Shown: positions 9,320 through 19,445, counted from the first letter of the stretch. The stretch is DNA of 64,000 nt from Ahaetulla prasina (GCF_028640845.1 NC_080546.1:83508257-83572256), one strand, 5' to 3'. Notes: generated by a model not told the origin, from the letters alone. Numbers and translations: made by a program.

Positions 9320-9715
9320 AAGGCTAAAACATATGAAGAACCGTTGCAGGAACTAGGTATATTAGTTTGATGAAAAGAAGGACTAGGGGAGACATGATAG
9401 CAGTGTTCCAATATCTCAGGGGTTGCCACAGAGAAGAGGGAGTCAAACTATTCTCCAAAGCATCAGAGGGCAGGACAAGAAGCAATGGGTGGAAATTAAT
9501 CGAGAGAAGCAACTTAGAACTAAGAAGAAATTTCCTGACAGTTAGAACAATTAATCAGTGGAACGACTTGCCTCCAGAAGTTGTGAATACTCCAACACTG
9601 GAAGTTTTTAAGAAGATGTTGCATAACCATTTGTCATAAATGGTGTAGGGTTTCCTGCCTGGGCAGGGGGTTGGACTAGAAGACCTCCAAGATCCCTTCC
9701 AACTGTTATTATGAA
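9320..9715 (+). pseudogene. CR1 LINE, end of reverse transcriptase ORF and 3' end
   Basis: The 5'-truncated copy keeps the C-terminal tail of CR1 ORF2. The frame at 9367-9639 encodes [49 protein letters not shown] and VFKKMLHNHL, the conserved end of CR1 proteins just after the reverse transcriptase, and stops at TAA. It aligns with the longer copy at 61880-62497. The non-coding end follows with TTTCCTGCCTGGGCAGGGGG and GGACTAGAAGACCTCCAAG. One codon (AAG of KER) is lost relative to the 62-kb copy. No endonuclease or catalytic RT residues remain, so the copy cannot move. CR1 is a non-LTR retrotransposon found in all sauropsids. Confidence 0.85.
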
Positions 9716-9732
9716 ATTATGAAAATTAATTT

Positions 9733-10300
9733 AAAGAAAAACCTCATATAAATTTGAAAATATCTTTCTTATTGGGAATTATTACAGACTGTACAGTAAT
9801 TGAGACTAAGTTGATTTTAAATTTAATAACAGTGGCAAGACTACTGATAAGACAATACTGGAAGAAAAAAGAGTTACCTACAATAGAAGAATGGATATTG
9901 AAAGTTGCTAATTTGGCTAAGATGGCTAAAATCTCAGCCTTTTTGAAAGACACTACACAAGAAAAATATCTAACTGAATGGAAAAAATGGATTGAATATA
10001 TACAAAATAGATATCAGATTAAGAGATTTCAGATTGCTTTTGAATGATTAGGATGTATTTATCTTTGATTTGTATGAGGGAAGTTAGGATTTGAGAAGAA
10101 GGGGAGGATTATAATTTGTGTTAGGGAAAATTTAGCGAATGATTGTTTTTTCTTTTGAACTATACCTTGTGTTGGTTCTGGGAAGTGGGGGGGGGAGGGT
10201 GGAGGGTGGTTTTGGAGAGACGGGGGAGGGGATGGAGTGGGGAGGGGAGGGGGAAAAGGGGGGTGAAAATTTTTGTAAAAACTTTTTCAATATAAAAAAA
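9733..10300 (+). pseudogene. L1 LINE, ORF2 C-terminus and G-rich 3' UTR
   Basis: The frame 9754-10047 encodes DCTVIETKLILNLIT, RQYWKKKELPTIEEW and LTEWKKWIEYIQNRYQ, the extreme C-terminus of L1-type ORF2 downstream of the zinc-knuckle, ending in TGA. A nearly identical peptide is encoded antisense at 39453-39737. After the stop lies a strongly G-rich tract (10183-10262), then TTTTTGTAAAAACTTTTTC and an A-rich end. L1 ORF2 is the endonuclease/reverse transcriptase that also mobilises other RNAs. Only the last part is present; the copy is 5'-truncated and directly abuts the CR1 fragment to the left. Confidence 0.8.
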
Positions 10301-10422
10301 ATTGAAAATATCTTTGCCATGATGACTGTAAGCAAAGGAATGTCTCATGATAGACTTTTCTATTTTTTTAAATATTCATGTATATAATAAAAGTGTATGT
10401 CCCTGTGTGTTTGTGTGTGTAT

Positions 10423-10476
10423 AATTAATTTGCTTAGATAAGAAATATATACAGTTCTTATCCAAGCAAATTAATT
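10423..10476. repeat. hairpin, 22-bp arms
   Basis: AATTAATTTGCTTAGATAAG... (10423-10444) and its inverse (10455-10476) differ at one position, separated by 10 nt. Confidence 0.8.
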
Positions 10477-10645
10477 GCATACATTTGCACGCTACAGATA
10501 ATTTTCAAGCCTGCATCACAATATTGTGAGCAAATGTTTAATTAAAAAATTAATTGATTAGTAATTGTCAGTCCATTACTGAGGTTGAGGTCCTTGAAGT
10601 TTTAGTGTTTCGTGCCTTTCTTTTATATAGAAGATTAATAACTAC

Positions 10646-10980
10646 TATTAATCTTCTCATCTTCTCATCATTCCCATCACCCATCTCCTTCCACTTATGA
10701 CTGTATGACTTTGTTGCTTGCATCCTTACGATTTATACTGATATTGCTTCCTGATTGCTTATTTGTATCCTATGACTATCTTTAAGGGTTGTACCTTATG
10801 ATTCTTGATGAACATATCTTTTCTTTTAGGTACACTCAGAGCGTATACACCAAGACAAATTCCTTGTGTGTCCAATCACACCTGGCCAATAAAAAATTCT
10901 ATTCTATTCTATTCTATTCTATTCTATTCTATTCTATTCTATTCTATTCTATTCTATTCTATTCTATTCTATTCTATTCT
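10646..10980 (+). mobile_element. ATTCT-tailed LINE 3' end
   Basis: 3' UTR from ACTACTATTAATCTTCTC to CACCTGGCCAATAAAAAATT, then about 16 ATTCT units. 5'-truncated, diverged from the other copies. Confidence 0.85.
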
Positions 10981-11118
10981 TCTTGTGAACATTGTATTTG
11001 GAAGAACCCATCTCTGATAACCAAAATCTGAAGATCATTGTAGTTCAAGGTAGGTTCAGGAGTTTCTGGCTCCTTTTGGAGCTGGAGAACAATTAAACTT
11101 ATTTTGTATCTGTGAAAT

Positions 11119-11505
11119 TGTTGTGGCCCGCCAGTAGCCAGTGGAGCTGGTGGCAGACTCAGACAGTGAGGAGATTGGGGAGGATCATGGACCAGTCCTG
11201 AAGTCTGGGGAAGGCTCAGACGAGTGCTCTGCATCAGAGGCAGAGATGGGGCCAAGGCTTTCTGACAGTTATCAGCTGCCTTCGGAGTCGGATATCAGTG
11301 GGGCAGAAGAACAACTATTTCCGATGTGCACATGTGCAGAGCTGCCAGGAGAAGGGAACAGCTAAGGAACAAGGGCCAACTCAGGAGTAAAGGCACCGGT
11401 GGACAGTGAATGGTCCCTCCCACAGGGAATAAAGAGGAGCGAAGGGGAGGGGAGTTTGTAGAAGACAATTAGTTCAATTTATTAGAGTGAAACTTGCTTC
11501 CAATT
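11119..11505 (+). repeat. solo LTR, subfamily A, right end lost
   Basis: Begins TGTTGTGGCCCGCCAG. Carries the GAGTCTGGGG...GGCAGAGATGGGGCC phrases of the family and GGGAATAAAGAGGAG. Cut at 11505 where the AGAAT array of a LINE insertion begins. The family's U3 frame has a TAG stop early here (CAG>TAG). Confidence 0.75.
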
Positions 11506-11652
11506 AGAATAGAATAGAATAGAATAGAATAGAATAGAATAGAATAGAATGGAATGGAATGGAATGGAATGGAATGGAATTTTTTATTGGCCAAGTGTGA
11601 TTGGACACACAAGGAATTTGTCTTGGTGCATGTGACCTCAGTGTATTTGCAA

Positions 11653-11655
<3 letters not shown>
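11506..11655 (-). mobile_element. ATTCT-tailed LINE fragment, antisense
   Basis: (AGAAT)n changing to (GGAAT)n, then TTTTTTATTGGCCAAGTGTG to CTCAGTGTATTTGCA. Confidence 0.8.

Positions 11656-11733
<78 letters not shown>
11656..11733. repeat. (ATT)n microsatellite
   Basis: Uninterrupted TTA/ATT units; source of the poly-I and poly-Y ORFs. Confidence 0.95.
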
Positions 11734-11818
11734 TTCCACCTATCTGGTGTGATTCATTTGGCCAGGTAAAAGGACCAGAGTTTTCTGGGACAACATTTTC
11801 ACTTACGGAACCATATAT

Positions 11819-12408
11819 AGAATAGAATAGAATAGAATAGAATAGAATAGAATAGAATAGAATAGAATAGAATAGAATAGAATGGAATGGAATGGAATGG
11901 AATGGAAGGGAAGGGAAGGGAAGGGAAGGGAAGGGAGAAGAGAAGAGAAGAGAAGAGAAGAGAAGAGAAGAGAAGAGAAGAGAAGAGAAGAGAAGAGAAG
12001 AGAATTCTTTATTGGTCAAGTGTGATTGGCCACACAAGGAATTTATCTTGGTGTGTATGCTCTCGGAGTACATAAAAGAAAAGATACATTTGTCAAGAAT
12101 CATACGGTACAACACTTAATGACAGTCATAGGGAAACAGTCAATATAAATCTTAAGGATACAAGCAACAAGGTTACAATCATACAGTCATAAGTGGGAGC
12201 AGATGGGTTATAGGAGTGATGAGAAGATTAATAGTAGTGCAGACTTAGTAAATAGTTTGACAGTGTTGAGGGTGTTATTTGTTTAGCAGAATGATGGCGT
12301 TTGGGAAAAACCTGTTCTTGTGTCTAGTTGTTCTGGTGTGCAGCGCTCTATAGCTCTAATGTTTTGAGGGTAGGAGTTGAAACAGTTTATGTTCAGGATA
12401 TGAGGGGT
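11819..12408 (-). mobile_element. ATTCT-tailed LINE 3' end with compound pentamer tail
   Basis: Antisense 3' end (12004-12408: ATTGGTCAAGTGTGATTGG ... GTTTATGTTCAGGATATGAG). The tail at 11819-12003 changes in blocks from AGAAT to GGAAT to GGGAA to AGAAG units. Confidence 0.85.
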
Positions 12409-12732
12409 AAATCTAATATTATTGTTTGTACAAACCTTTAAAATATTGTCATCTAACTCTTATTAGTTTTGAGTTTTAATTGTCCATAAAGTGTCCATTC
12501 TTCTCCTCAGGGTCACCATTTGATTCTATAATACAACACATATGATTTTGTAAATTATCTGCCTTAATTCTATTGTTAATATCATAATTGCCAAAATAAA
12601 TTGTGTGACAGCCTGTAGCTGATAAAATTAAAAAGCAGAGTGGGTAAAGTAAAACCAAGGAAAGTGAGAGTTTAAAAAATGGTGCTAAAACTATGGTACT
12701 AAACACTCAGACCCCTTCTTGTGGTGGTGAAG
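12409..12732. other. no recognised gene
   Basis: AT-rich non-coding sequence. Confidence 0.4.
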
Positions 12733-12950
12733 GGGCTTGTTCACTGAAGAAGATCCTAATGCTGGGAACAACTGAGGGCAAAAGAAGAAGGGGTCTGCAG
12801 AGGACAAGGTGGCTGGATGGAGTCACTGAAGCAGTAGGCGTGAGCTTAAATGGACGCCAGAGGATGGTAGAGGACAGGAAGGCCTGGAGGAACATTGTCC
12901 ATGGGATCACGATGGGTCGGACGTGACTTCACAACTAACAAGAACAAAAA
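12733..12950 (+). pseudogene. Bov-B (RTE) LINE, 3' end
   Basis: Encodes ILMLGTTEGKRRRG, TRWLDGVTEA, EDRKAWRNIVHGI and GRT-stop, the C-terminal tail of Bov-B ORF2 after the reverse transcriptase, and then the Bov-B 3' end TCGGACGTGACTTCACAAC and ACTAACAAGAACAA. Bov-B is an RTE-clade LINE shared by squamates and ruminants through horizontal transfer. Only about 70 codons remain; no catalytic domain. The same residues are encoded antisense at 13940-14167. Confidence 0.85.
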
Positions 12951-13094
12951 CACTCAGAAATGCACTGAACAGGAGTGAAACAGATAATGAGTAAGTTGAA
13001 TAGGAAATAAGAAAATAAATGGTTAATTCTTCAGCTTAATAAAATGTTATTTGATGGACAGTTCCAACACCCGAAGAGTGAAGTCATGAGCTGA

Positions 13095-13730
13095 TATTCT
13101 TATTTATTTATTTATTTTGTTTGTTTGTTTGTTTGTTTGTTTGTCAACAAGTACAAGGAAACAAGTAACAGTATAAACATAGAGATGGGCACATGAAAAA
13201 GAATTAGCACAAAAAAAGGATATAAATAGGCAAAACATAGCCATAAACAGATAGAATGATTACATATAATTAGGAAGAGTAGGACAGGGATGGTAGGCAC
13301 ACTGGTGCGCTTATGTACGCCCCCTTAGGGACCTCTTAGGAAACATGAAAGGTCCACAGTAGACAGTTTAAGGTAAAAGGTATGGGGATTAGAGAGACTA
13401 ACAACAGGATCAGGTAGAGTGTTCCAAACATTTACTACTCAATTGCAGAAGTCGTATTTCCTACAATTAAGATTAGAGCGAATTACATTGAGTTTAAATC
13501 TATTAACAGCCCTTGCGTTATTATGGTTGAAATTAAAGTACTCATTTACAGGTAGGACATTTTGGTAAATAATCTTATGAACTAAACATAGGTTGGAATG
13601 TAGACAATGTAGTTCAAGGCTTATCTAGACCTAAAATTTCAAGCCTGGTGGGATAGGAAATTTTATTTTGAGCAGAAGATTTAAGAACTCTTCTAGTAAA
13701 ATATCTCTGGACCCTCTCTAATGTACTGAT
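13095..13730 (-). mobile_element. CR1/jockey-group LINE (family X), 3' part, antisense
   Basis: Aligned with 15370-16036 at the nucleotide level (GGTAGGCACACTGGTGCGCT, GACCTCTTAGGAA, TTTCCTACAATTAAGATTAG) but with more changes, and no long frame survives. The 3' tail is (TTTA/TTTG)n. It ends exactly at the palindrome at 13728. Confidence 0.7.
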
Positions 13731-13783
13731 GTATATATTCTCTCTTAGCAAATGTGCATTTGCTAAGAGAGAATATATACATC
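13728..13783. repeat. perfect palindrome, 27-bp arms
   Basis: Left arm GATGTATATATTCTCTCTTA... (13728-13754), 2-nt spacer, then its exact reverse complement (13757-13783). A second short hairpin (GGTGTGTGGA / TCCACATACC) follows at about 13791-13820. Confidence 0.9.
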
Positions 13784-13920
13784 AATACATGGTGTGTGGA
13801 TTTAAAAAGTCCACATACCAAAAGGAATATATGGCCAGCATATATTTTACCCAGGAGAAAATCACTTGCAACAAGTTCATTATGAAGAGTACTTCCCCTC
13901 CCCAAATAAACTAAAATACA

Positions 13921-14560
13921 TTTGTTGTTAGTTGCGAAGTCATGTCCGACCCATCACAACCCCATGGACAACGTTCCTCCAGGCCTTCCTGTCCTCTACC
14001 ATCCTCTGGAGTCCATTTAAACTCATGCCTACCGTTTCAGTAACTCCATCCAGCCACCTCGTTCTCTGTCGTCCCCTTCTTCTTTTGCCCTCAATCTTTC
14101 CCAGCATTAGGCTCTTCTCCAAGGAGTCCTTCCTTCTCATTAGGTGGCCAAAGTATTTGAGTTTCATCTTCAGGATCTGGCCTTCTAAAGAGCAGTCAGG
14201 GCTGGTCTCCTCTAGGACTGACCAGTTTGATTACTTTGCAGTCCAAGGGACTCGCAGGAGTCCTGTCCAGCACCATAGTTCAAAGGCCTCAATTCTTTGG
14301 CGCTCAGCCTTTCTTATGGTCCAACCTTCACAGCCATACATTGCAACTGTGAAAACCCTAGCCTTGACTATACACACTTTTGTTGGCAGGGTGATGTCTC
14401 TGCTTTTTAGTACGCTGTCTAGCTTTGCCATAGCTTTCCTCCCCAGGAGCAAGCGTCTTTTAATTTTTTGGCTGCGGTCCCCATCTGCGGTGATCTTGGA
14501 GCCCAGAAAAATAAAATCTGTCACTACCTCCATTTCTTCTCCAGGATGAAAATCCACATA
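13921..14560 (-). pseudogene. Bov-B (RTE) LINE, RT C-terminus and 3' end, antisense
   Basis: On the minus strand the frame 14557-14231 encodes VTDFIFLGSKITADGD, IKRRLLLGRKAMAKLD, SRDITLPTKV, AMYGCEGWTI and ELWCWTGLLRVPW: the thumb and connection region just after the Bov-B reverse transcriptase active site. After a frameshift, 14167-13940 encodes LKYFGHLMRRKDSLEK, RRRGRQRTRWLDGV and EDRKAWRNVVHGV, ending at the Bov-B 3' end near 13921. Relative to an active element the YADD-containing part and the endonuclease are missing, and there is at least one frame break near 14200. Inactive, moderately old. Confidence 0.9.
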
Positions 14561-14741
14561 TGAAGAAATCTGAAAATGGGTTTAAACAAACTTAAGAGAA
14601 AAAAATGAGACTCTGAGTGAAAGAAATAAGTAGATTCATCCAACCCTGAATCTTTGCTTCTTCTTCTTTTTAGCCAATGAAGATGCTGCTTTTGAAGTGT
14701 GTGTGTGTTGGAAGAAATATCCTTTTGGGTTCAGTTCCAGG

Positions 14742-14956
14742 TGAATAGAATAGAATAGAATAGAATAGAATAGAGTAGAGTAGAGTAGAGTAGAGTAGAG
14801 TAGAGTAGAGTAGAGTAGAATAGAATAGAATAGAATAGAATAGAATAGAATAGAATAGAATAGAATAGAATAGAATAGAATTCTTTATTGGCCAAGTGTG
14901 ATTGGACACACAAGGAATTTGTCTTTGGTGCATAGGCTCTCAGTGTGCATAAAAAT
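14742..14956 (-). mobile_element. ATTCT-tailed LINE 3' fragment, antisense
   Basis: AGAAT and AGAGT units (14742-14881), then TTCTTTATTGGCCAAGTGTG to CAGTGTGCATAAAA. Inserted between TTCCAGGTG and GGGGAAAAGACACTGG of the LTR-like repeat; copies 1 and 2 show the empty site. Confidence 0.85.
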
Positions 14957-15369
14957 GGGGGAAAAGACACTGGAAACATGGAGACTGTTTGGAAAGATGG
15001 TTTAATGATGATCAGGATCACATGGCTTGAGAAAAAGGACAGAGATGCAGAGAGTGCCTGGGTTTTATGCCCTCTGTGTTGGGCTTTGAATTTGAGCTTG
15101 TATTCTGATTGGTTGTCAGATTCCTATGGGGCCATGCAGGGGCAACTCTTTAGGCTGTCCTGAATCCCCAGCTTGGTTGGGCCTCGCTGGGTGATGATGC
15201 AACGAAAGGGCTTTGGGCAATTCCTACTATGGCTTTGCCTGAAGGAGGTAGATCTTTGTTATGTAGAATAGACTGGTTTAGGCCTTAACGGCCCATTGAC
15301 AAAGGTGTGAGGGGATTGAGTTTCTGCCTCCCTTTTAGGGGAAATATTCTGCCTTTTTAATATTTCCTT

Positions 15370-16036
15370 AAAAAAAATTATTTATTTATTTATTTATTTG
15401 TCAAACACAACAATATATATAAATATAAGCATGAAATAACCATACGAATTGGATACAACCAAAGGGAACATTAGGACAGGAACGGTAGGCACGCTGGTGC
15501 TCTTATACATGCCCCTTACAGACCTCTTAGGAATGGGGTGAGGTCAATAGTAGATAGTCTTTGGTTGAAGCTTTGGGGATTTTGAGAAGAGACCACAGAG
15601 TCAGGTAGTGCATTCCAGGCATTAAGAACTCTGTTACTGAAATCATATTTTCTACAATCAAGATTGGAGCGGTTCACTTTAAATTTAAATCTATTGTGTG
15701 CTCGTGTATTGTTGTGGCTGAAGCTGAAGTAGTCTTCAACAGGAAGGACATGATAGCAGATGATTTTATGGGTTATACTCAGGTCATGCCGAAGGTGGCG
15801 GAGTTCTAAATTTTCTAAACCCAGGATTTCAAGTTTGGTGGCATAAGGTATTTTGTTGTGATCAGAGGAGTGGAGAATTCTTCTTGTGAAATATTTCTGG
15901 ACATGATTAATTGTATTAATGTCCGAAATGAGGTGTGGGTTCCAGACAGGTGAGCTATATTCGAGAATTGGTCTAGCAAATGTTTTATATGCTCTGGTTA
16001 GTAGTGTAATCTTTCTGGAGAAGAAGCTACGCAAAA
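15370..16036 (-). pseudogene. CR1/jockey-group LINE (family X), RT C-terminus, antisense
   Basis: The frame 16034-15516 encodes TRAYKTFARPILEYSSPVWN, HVQKYFTRRIL, LEILGLENLELRHLRHDL, IICYHVLPVEDYFSF, VNRSNLDCRKYDFSNRVLNA and NALPDSV, then stops. This is the post-catalytic C-terminal region typical of CR1/jockey-group ORF2 (compare [12 protein letters not shown] in CR1), but the residues differ from CR1, L2 and the ATTCT-tailed LINE, so it is another family. The 3' end has GGTAGGCACGCTGGTGCTC and a (TTTA)n/TTTG tail. 172 codons remain open. Other copies: 13095, 48427, 50640. Inserted into the LTR-like repeat. Confidence 0.75.
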
Positions 16037-16079
16037 ATCTCTCATTTTCCTAAGAGAAGGGTGGGTGCTAACTTCTTAT

Positions 16080-16116
16080 CTGTGTGTGTGTGTGTGTGTA
16101 TGTGTGTGTGTGTGTG
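16080..16116. repeat. (TG)n microsatellite
   Basis: Near-uninterrupted TG dinucleotides. Confidence 0.95.
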
Positions 16117-16925
16117 TGTAAATCTAGACATTTAGCATAACTGTGGAGAAAGCAATGGCATTGTGGGTTTTAAAGAGAGTGAGTTCAGTGCTTGCTGAGG
16201 AGATAGAAAAGGAGAACTAATTTTGGAACGACTTTTTCTCTCTCTCTCGCTAAATTACTGCGTTGTTCTTATTTGTCTGTCTCCTGCCAAACACGCTCTC
16301 AGTTTTCTTGATGTTTTCTACTATTCAGACTTGCTAAAGTGATCTTGTCAACAGTTCACCGGCTGAGTGAAGCAAAGTGTTAGTTAATAGTGTGAAAAGT
16401 CTGGTGTGCTGTCAGAGAAGGCCAGACGATTAAGTTGTGAAAATTCCGGCTCGCCGTCTTTAGCAGGCTTGGTGAGAGCAGACTGAAGACGGCGGATGAT
16501 TTACAGTTAAAATTACAAAATGGCATTTGAATGCATGCTACTCAATAATTAAGAGCAGAGGTGTTTCTTACTTGTCATCTTCGGGATGAGTGTGGGATTC
16601 AGAAGATGCGAGGTGCCGTGGGCGGGGGCGGGGGTGGGGTGGGAAAGGGACACGAATTACATATTCAGATCCAAGCAGAGATAAACAAGTCTATTTCCAT
16701 GCCCCATCAGTTTTGCACGCGTTGAGACATAAAGCCATTCTGTCCAATTGTTACATCCCGATGTATAGAATGGAGACATAATCATTTATTGCTGTGCTCT
16801 GTTTTTTTTCCAGCTTCCGCATTTTTTAGACTTTACTTTTCCTTGATCTAGGTCTTTCCGCATGCAGCCTGTCCTAATGTCAACCTTTTTACGCAAACTG
16901 CATTTATTTTGCAAAAAAGCAGAGC
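16117..16925. other. no recognised gene
   Basis: About 0.8 kb of sequence with no repeat match inside the window and only short ORFs; a G-rich patch (GGGCGGGGGCGGGGGTGGGG) lies at about 16620-16640. It is one of the few stretches that may be single copy. Confidence 0.4.
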
Positions 16926-17014
16926 TGAAACTATATCTATATCTATATCTATATCTATATCTATATCTATATCTATATCTATATCTATATCTATATCTAT
17001 ATCTATATCTATAT
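16926..17014. repeat. (ATATCT)n hexamer array
   Basis: About 14 TATATC units; the poly-LY ORF is an artefact. Confidence 0.95.
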
Positions 17015-17017
17015 CAA

Positions 17018-17262
17018 TGTAGGTCTTTGGTTATTCAGGTTTTCTCCCGCGTAAAATTGGAAGTGTCTTGGCGACGTTTCGATGAAGTCTAATTCGTCAT
17101 TGCTCATTGCTCCTAGAAGCACGAAGCTGATAACACCAGCCTGAAGATGACGAATGAGACTTCGTCGAAACGTCACCAAGACACTTCCAATTTTACACGG
17201 GAGAAAACCCGAATAACCAAAGACCTATATACAAACACCTGCGAAAACCTCAGAAAACACCT
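17018..17262. repeat. foldback repeat with hammerhead-like core
   Basis: Left arm GGTCTTTGGTTATTCAGG... and right arm ...CGAATAACCAAAGACCTA are inverse over about 90 bp with a short centre. Right-arm core at 17141-17174: CTGAAGA, T, stem GACGA/TCGTC with an 8-nt loop, GAAAC, GTC. Flanked on both sides by TATATC-type microsatellite. Confidence 0.75.
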
Positions 17263-17315
17263 ATATCTATATATCTATATCTATATCATCTATATCCATA
17301 TCCATCAATCTATAT

Positions 17316-18195
17316 CAGGGGTACTCAACCTTTTTATACCTACCCCCCACTTTTGTATCTCTGTTAGTGATAAAATTTTCCAACCACCCACCGGTTTCAC
17401 AGTAATGCGCCATGTATCCTCACCTGCACATGCCTCTTGCACATCATGGATTGGGTTAGGGGTGGGGCTACCAGCTCTGCTTGTCTGTTACAGCTGGGTG
17501 GTATAGGGGGAGATGCGTGAGCTATTCTGGGACGAGGCTCTTTTGTTTGCGGTTTCACTATAGCACCATTTAGTTTCACTTACATAACATGAACTAAACT
17601 TGTGCGTGGATGATAAGGTAAAGGTAAAGGTTCCCCTCGCACATACATGCTAGTCGATGCTGACTCTAGGGGGTGGTGCTCATCTCCGTTTCAAAGCCGA
17701 AGAGCCAGCGCTGTCCGAAGACGTCTCCATGGTCATGTGGCCAGCATGATTAGACACCAAAGGTGCACAGAACGCTGTTACCTTCCCACCAAAGATGGTC
17801 CCTATTTTTTCTACTTGCATTTTTACGTGCTTTCGAAACTGCTAGGTTGGCAGAAGCTGGGACAAGTAACAGGAGCTCACCCCGTTACACAGCAGCACTA
17901 GGGATTTGAACCGCTGAGCTGCCGACCTTTCGATCTACAAGCTCAACGTCCTAGCCCCTGAGCCACCGTGTCCCGCGGATGATACAAATAGTATATTTTA
18001 AGAAATTTAAATTGTCACGGGGAATTTTATGAAAACCTAATGAAAATGTTTTTAAATAATGCTATGAACATTTTTTAAAAAATCAATTAAATTAAAAAAA
18101 GGAAAGTGCTTCAGTATTGGACAAAACCCCTACCGCCCATCATGACAGCTGGAACACCCACTAGTGGGTGGTAGGGACCAGGTTGACTATCACTG
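17316..18195. mobile_element. hAT-type element with nested SINE
   Basis: Ends CAGGGGTACTCAACCT and (reversed) CAGTGATAGTCAACCT. Flanked by ATCTATAT and ACCTATAT (8 bp, one mismatch). No transposase frame. Contains the SINE at 17615-17976. Confidence 0.8.
17615..17976 (-). mobile_element. Sauria-type SINE, antisense
   Basis: Minus strand: tRNA-like head GGTGGCTCAGGGGCTAGGAC, B-box-like GGTTCAAATCC, then AGCTTCTGCCAACCTAGCAG and tail AGGGGAACCTTTACCTTTAC. Flanked by GGATGAT at 17608-17614 and 17977-17983, a perfect target duplication. Confidence 0.9.
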
Positions 18196-18203
18196 ACCTA
18201 TAT

Positions 18204-18313
18204 CTATAACCATATATCTATATCTATTATATCCATATCCATATCCATATCTATATATTGTATCTACATCTACATCTACCTACCTACCTACCTACCTACC
18301 TACCTATCTATCT

Positions 18314-18347
<34 letters not shown>
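18204..18347. repeat. compound TATC/CTAC/CCAG microsatellite
   Basis: Blocks of ATATCC/TATATC, CTAC, CTAT and GCCA units. Directly followed by a hAT MITE end, AGCGGTGGGTTTCATA, cut short at about 18420. Confidence 0.9.
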
Positions 18348-18349
<2 letters not shown>

Positions 18350-18420
18350 GTGGGTTTCATATTTTCTTACTACCAGTTCGCCCCGTGTGCGCACACGCCT
18401 TCCGCACATGCCATTGAATG

Positions 18421-18734
18421 GCTGATGATGACAGTGACTTGTAACCTAACACAGACACAATATAGCTGTAAGACAAACAAAACATTCATGGCTCACTGAA
18501 AGTTCATGAATAAAGACCTTCAGTGAGAAACCAGAAAAATGTAGACCTAAGGATGGTGTTCAAAATACTTGGATCATTTATTAAGAACCATTCTTTATAT
18601 TTCCTTTAATGTAATTATTGTATGCATGCAATTTATATGGCTGCCTATCTGTTGATATCACCTAGTTTAGCTGTTGAGTTCTGTATTAATTAAAATGGCT
18701 TGACGAGACACCAAGACAAGTTGATTGGCCTGTT
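18421..18734. other. no recognised gene
   Basis: AT-rich non-coding sequence. Confidence 0.4.
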
Positions 18735-19052
18735 CTTCTGAAGAGAGGAGGGGAGAGAGGGAGGGAGAGAGAGAGAGAGAGAAAGAAGATAAGAAAAAGA
18801 GAGGGGGGAGAGAGGAGGGAGGGAGAGAGACACAGAGAGAGAGAGGTGAGAGAGAGAGGAGAGAAGAGAAAGAGAAAGAGAGAGAGAGTCAGAGAGAAAG
18901 AAAAAGAGAAAGAGAGAGGGAGAGAAGGAGGGATGGAGAGAGAAGGAAGGGAGGGAGGGAAGGAAGGAAGGAAGGAAGGAAGGAAGGAAGGAAGAAAGGA
19001 AGAAAGAAAGGAAGGAAGGAAGGAAGGAAGGAAGGAAGGAAGGAAGGAAGGA
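18735..19052. repeat. GA-rich tract
   Basis: Irregular GA/GGGA/GAAA sequence followed by (GGAA)n at 18958-19052. ORFs on both strands (Arg/Glu/Lys or Ser/Leu/Phe rich) are artefacts. Confidence 0.95.
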
Positions 19053-19320
19053 AGAAGCAGATTAATTTAAGCACTCTGGCTCATTTTTCTCCCTTGGCTT
19101 CCTTGGTTACATGGATCAGGAGCTCCATTAAAAGGAAGCAATGGGAGGACATGCATTGGAAAATGCTTCTAGTTATTTCATTGATTATTAGGGATTTTTC
19201 ATCCCATGGCATGTAAGTCTCTGCATGAGTACACTACGCCCATTCGGAACTTCATCCTTGAGCCTCTTAAACCATGACTTCCCAAGAAGAGAGGGGGGAG
19301 AGAGGGGAGAGAGGACAGAA

Positions 19321-19445
19321 AGAGGAGGAGGAGGAGGAGGAGGAGAAGAAGAAGAAGAAGAAGAAGAAGAAGAAGAAGAAGAAGAAGAAGAAGAAGAAGA
19401 AGAAGAAGAAGAAGAAGAAGAAGAAGAAGAAGAAGAAGAAGAGAA
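19321..19445. repeat. (GGA)n(GAA)n triplet array
   Basis: GGA units then about 35 GAA/GAAGAA units. Poly-Glu, poly-Lys and poly-Ser frames are artefacts. Confidence 0.95.

Larger units (their letters stand above)
14706..16079 (+). repeat. LTR-like repeat, copy 3, with two nested LINE insertions
   Basis: Starts TGTTGGAAGAAATATCC and, after removing 14742-14956 and 15370-16036, runs colinearly with 460-1059 to GGGTGGGTGCTAACTTCTTA. Flanked on both sides by (TG)n, so the target duplication cannot be read. Confidence 0.7.

Noticed and set aside
16117..16925. Possible CpG-rich promoter in the G-rich patch near 16.6 kb
   Set aside because: Only about 30 bp, no CpG island and no adjacent coding sequence.
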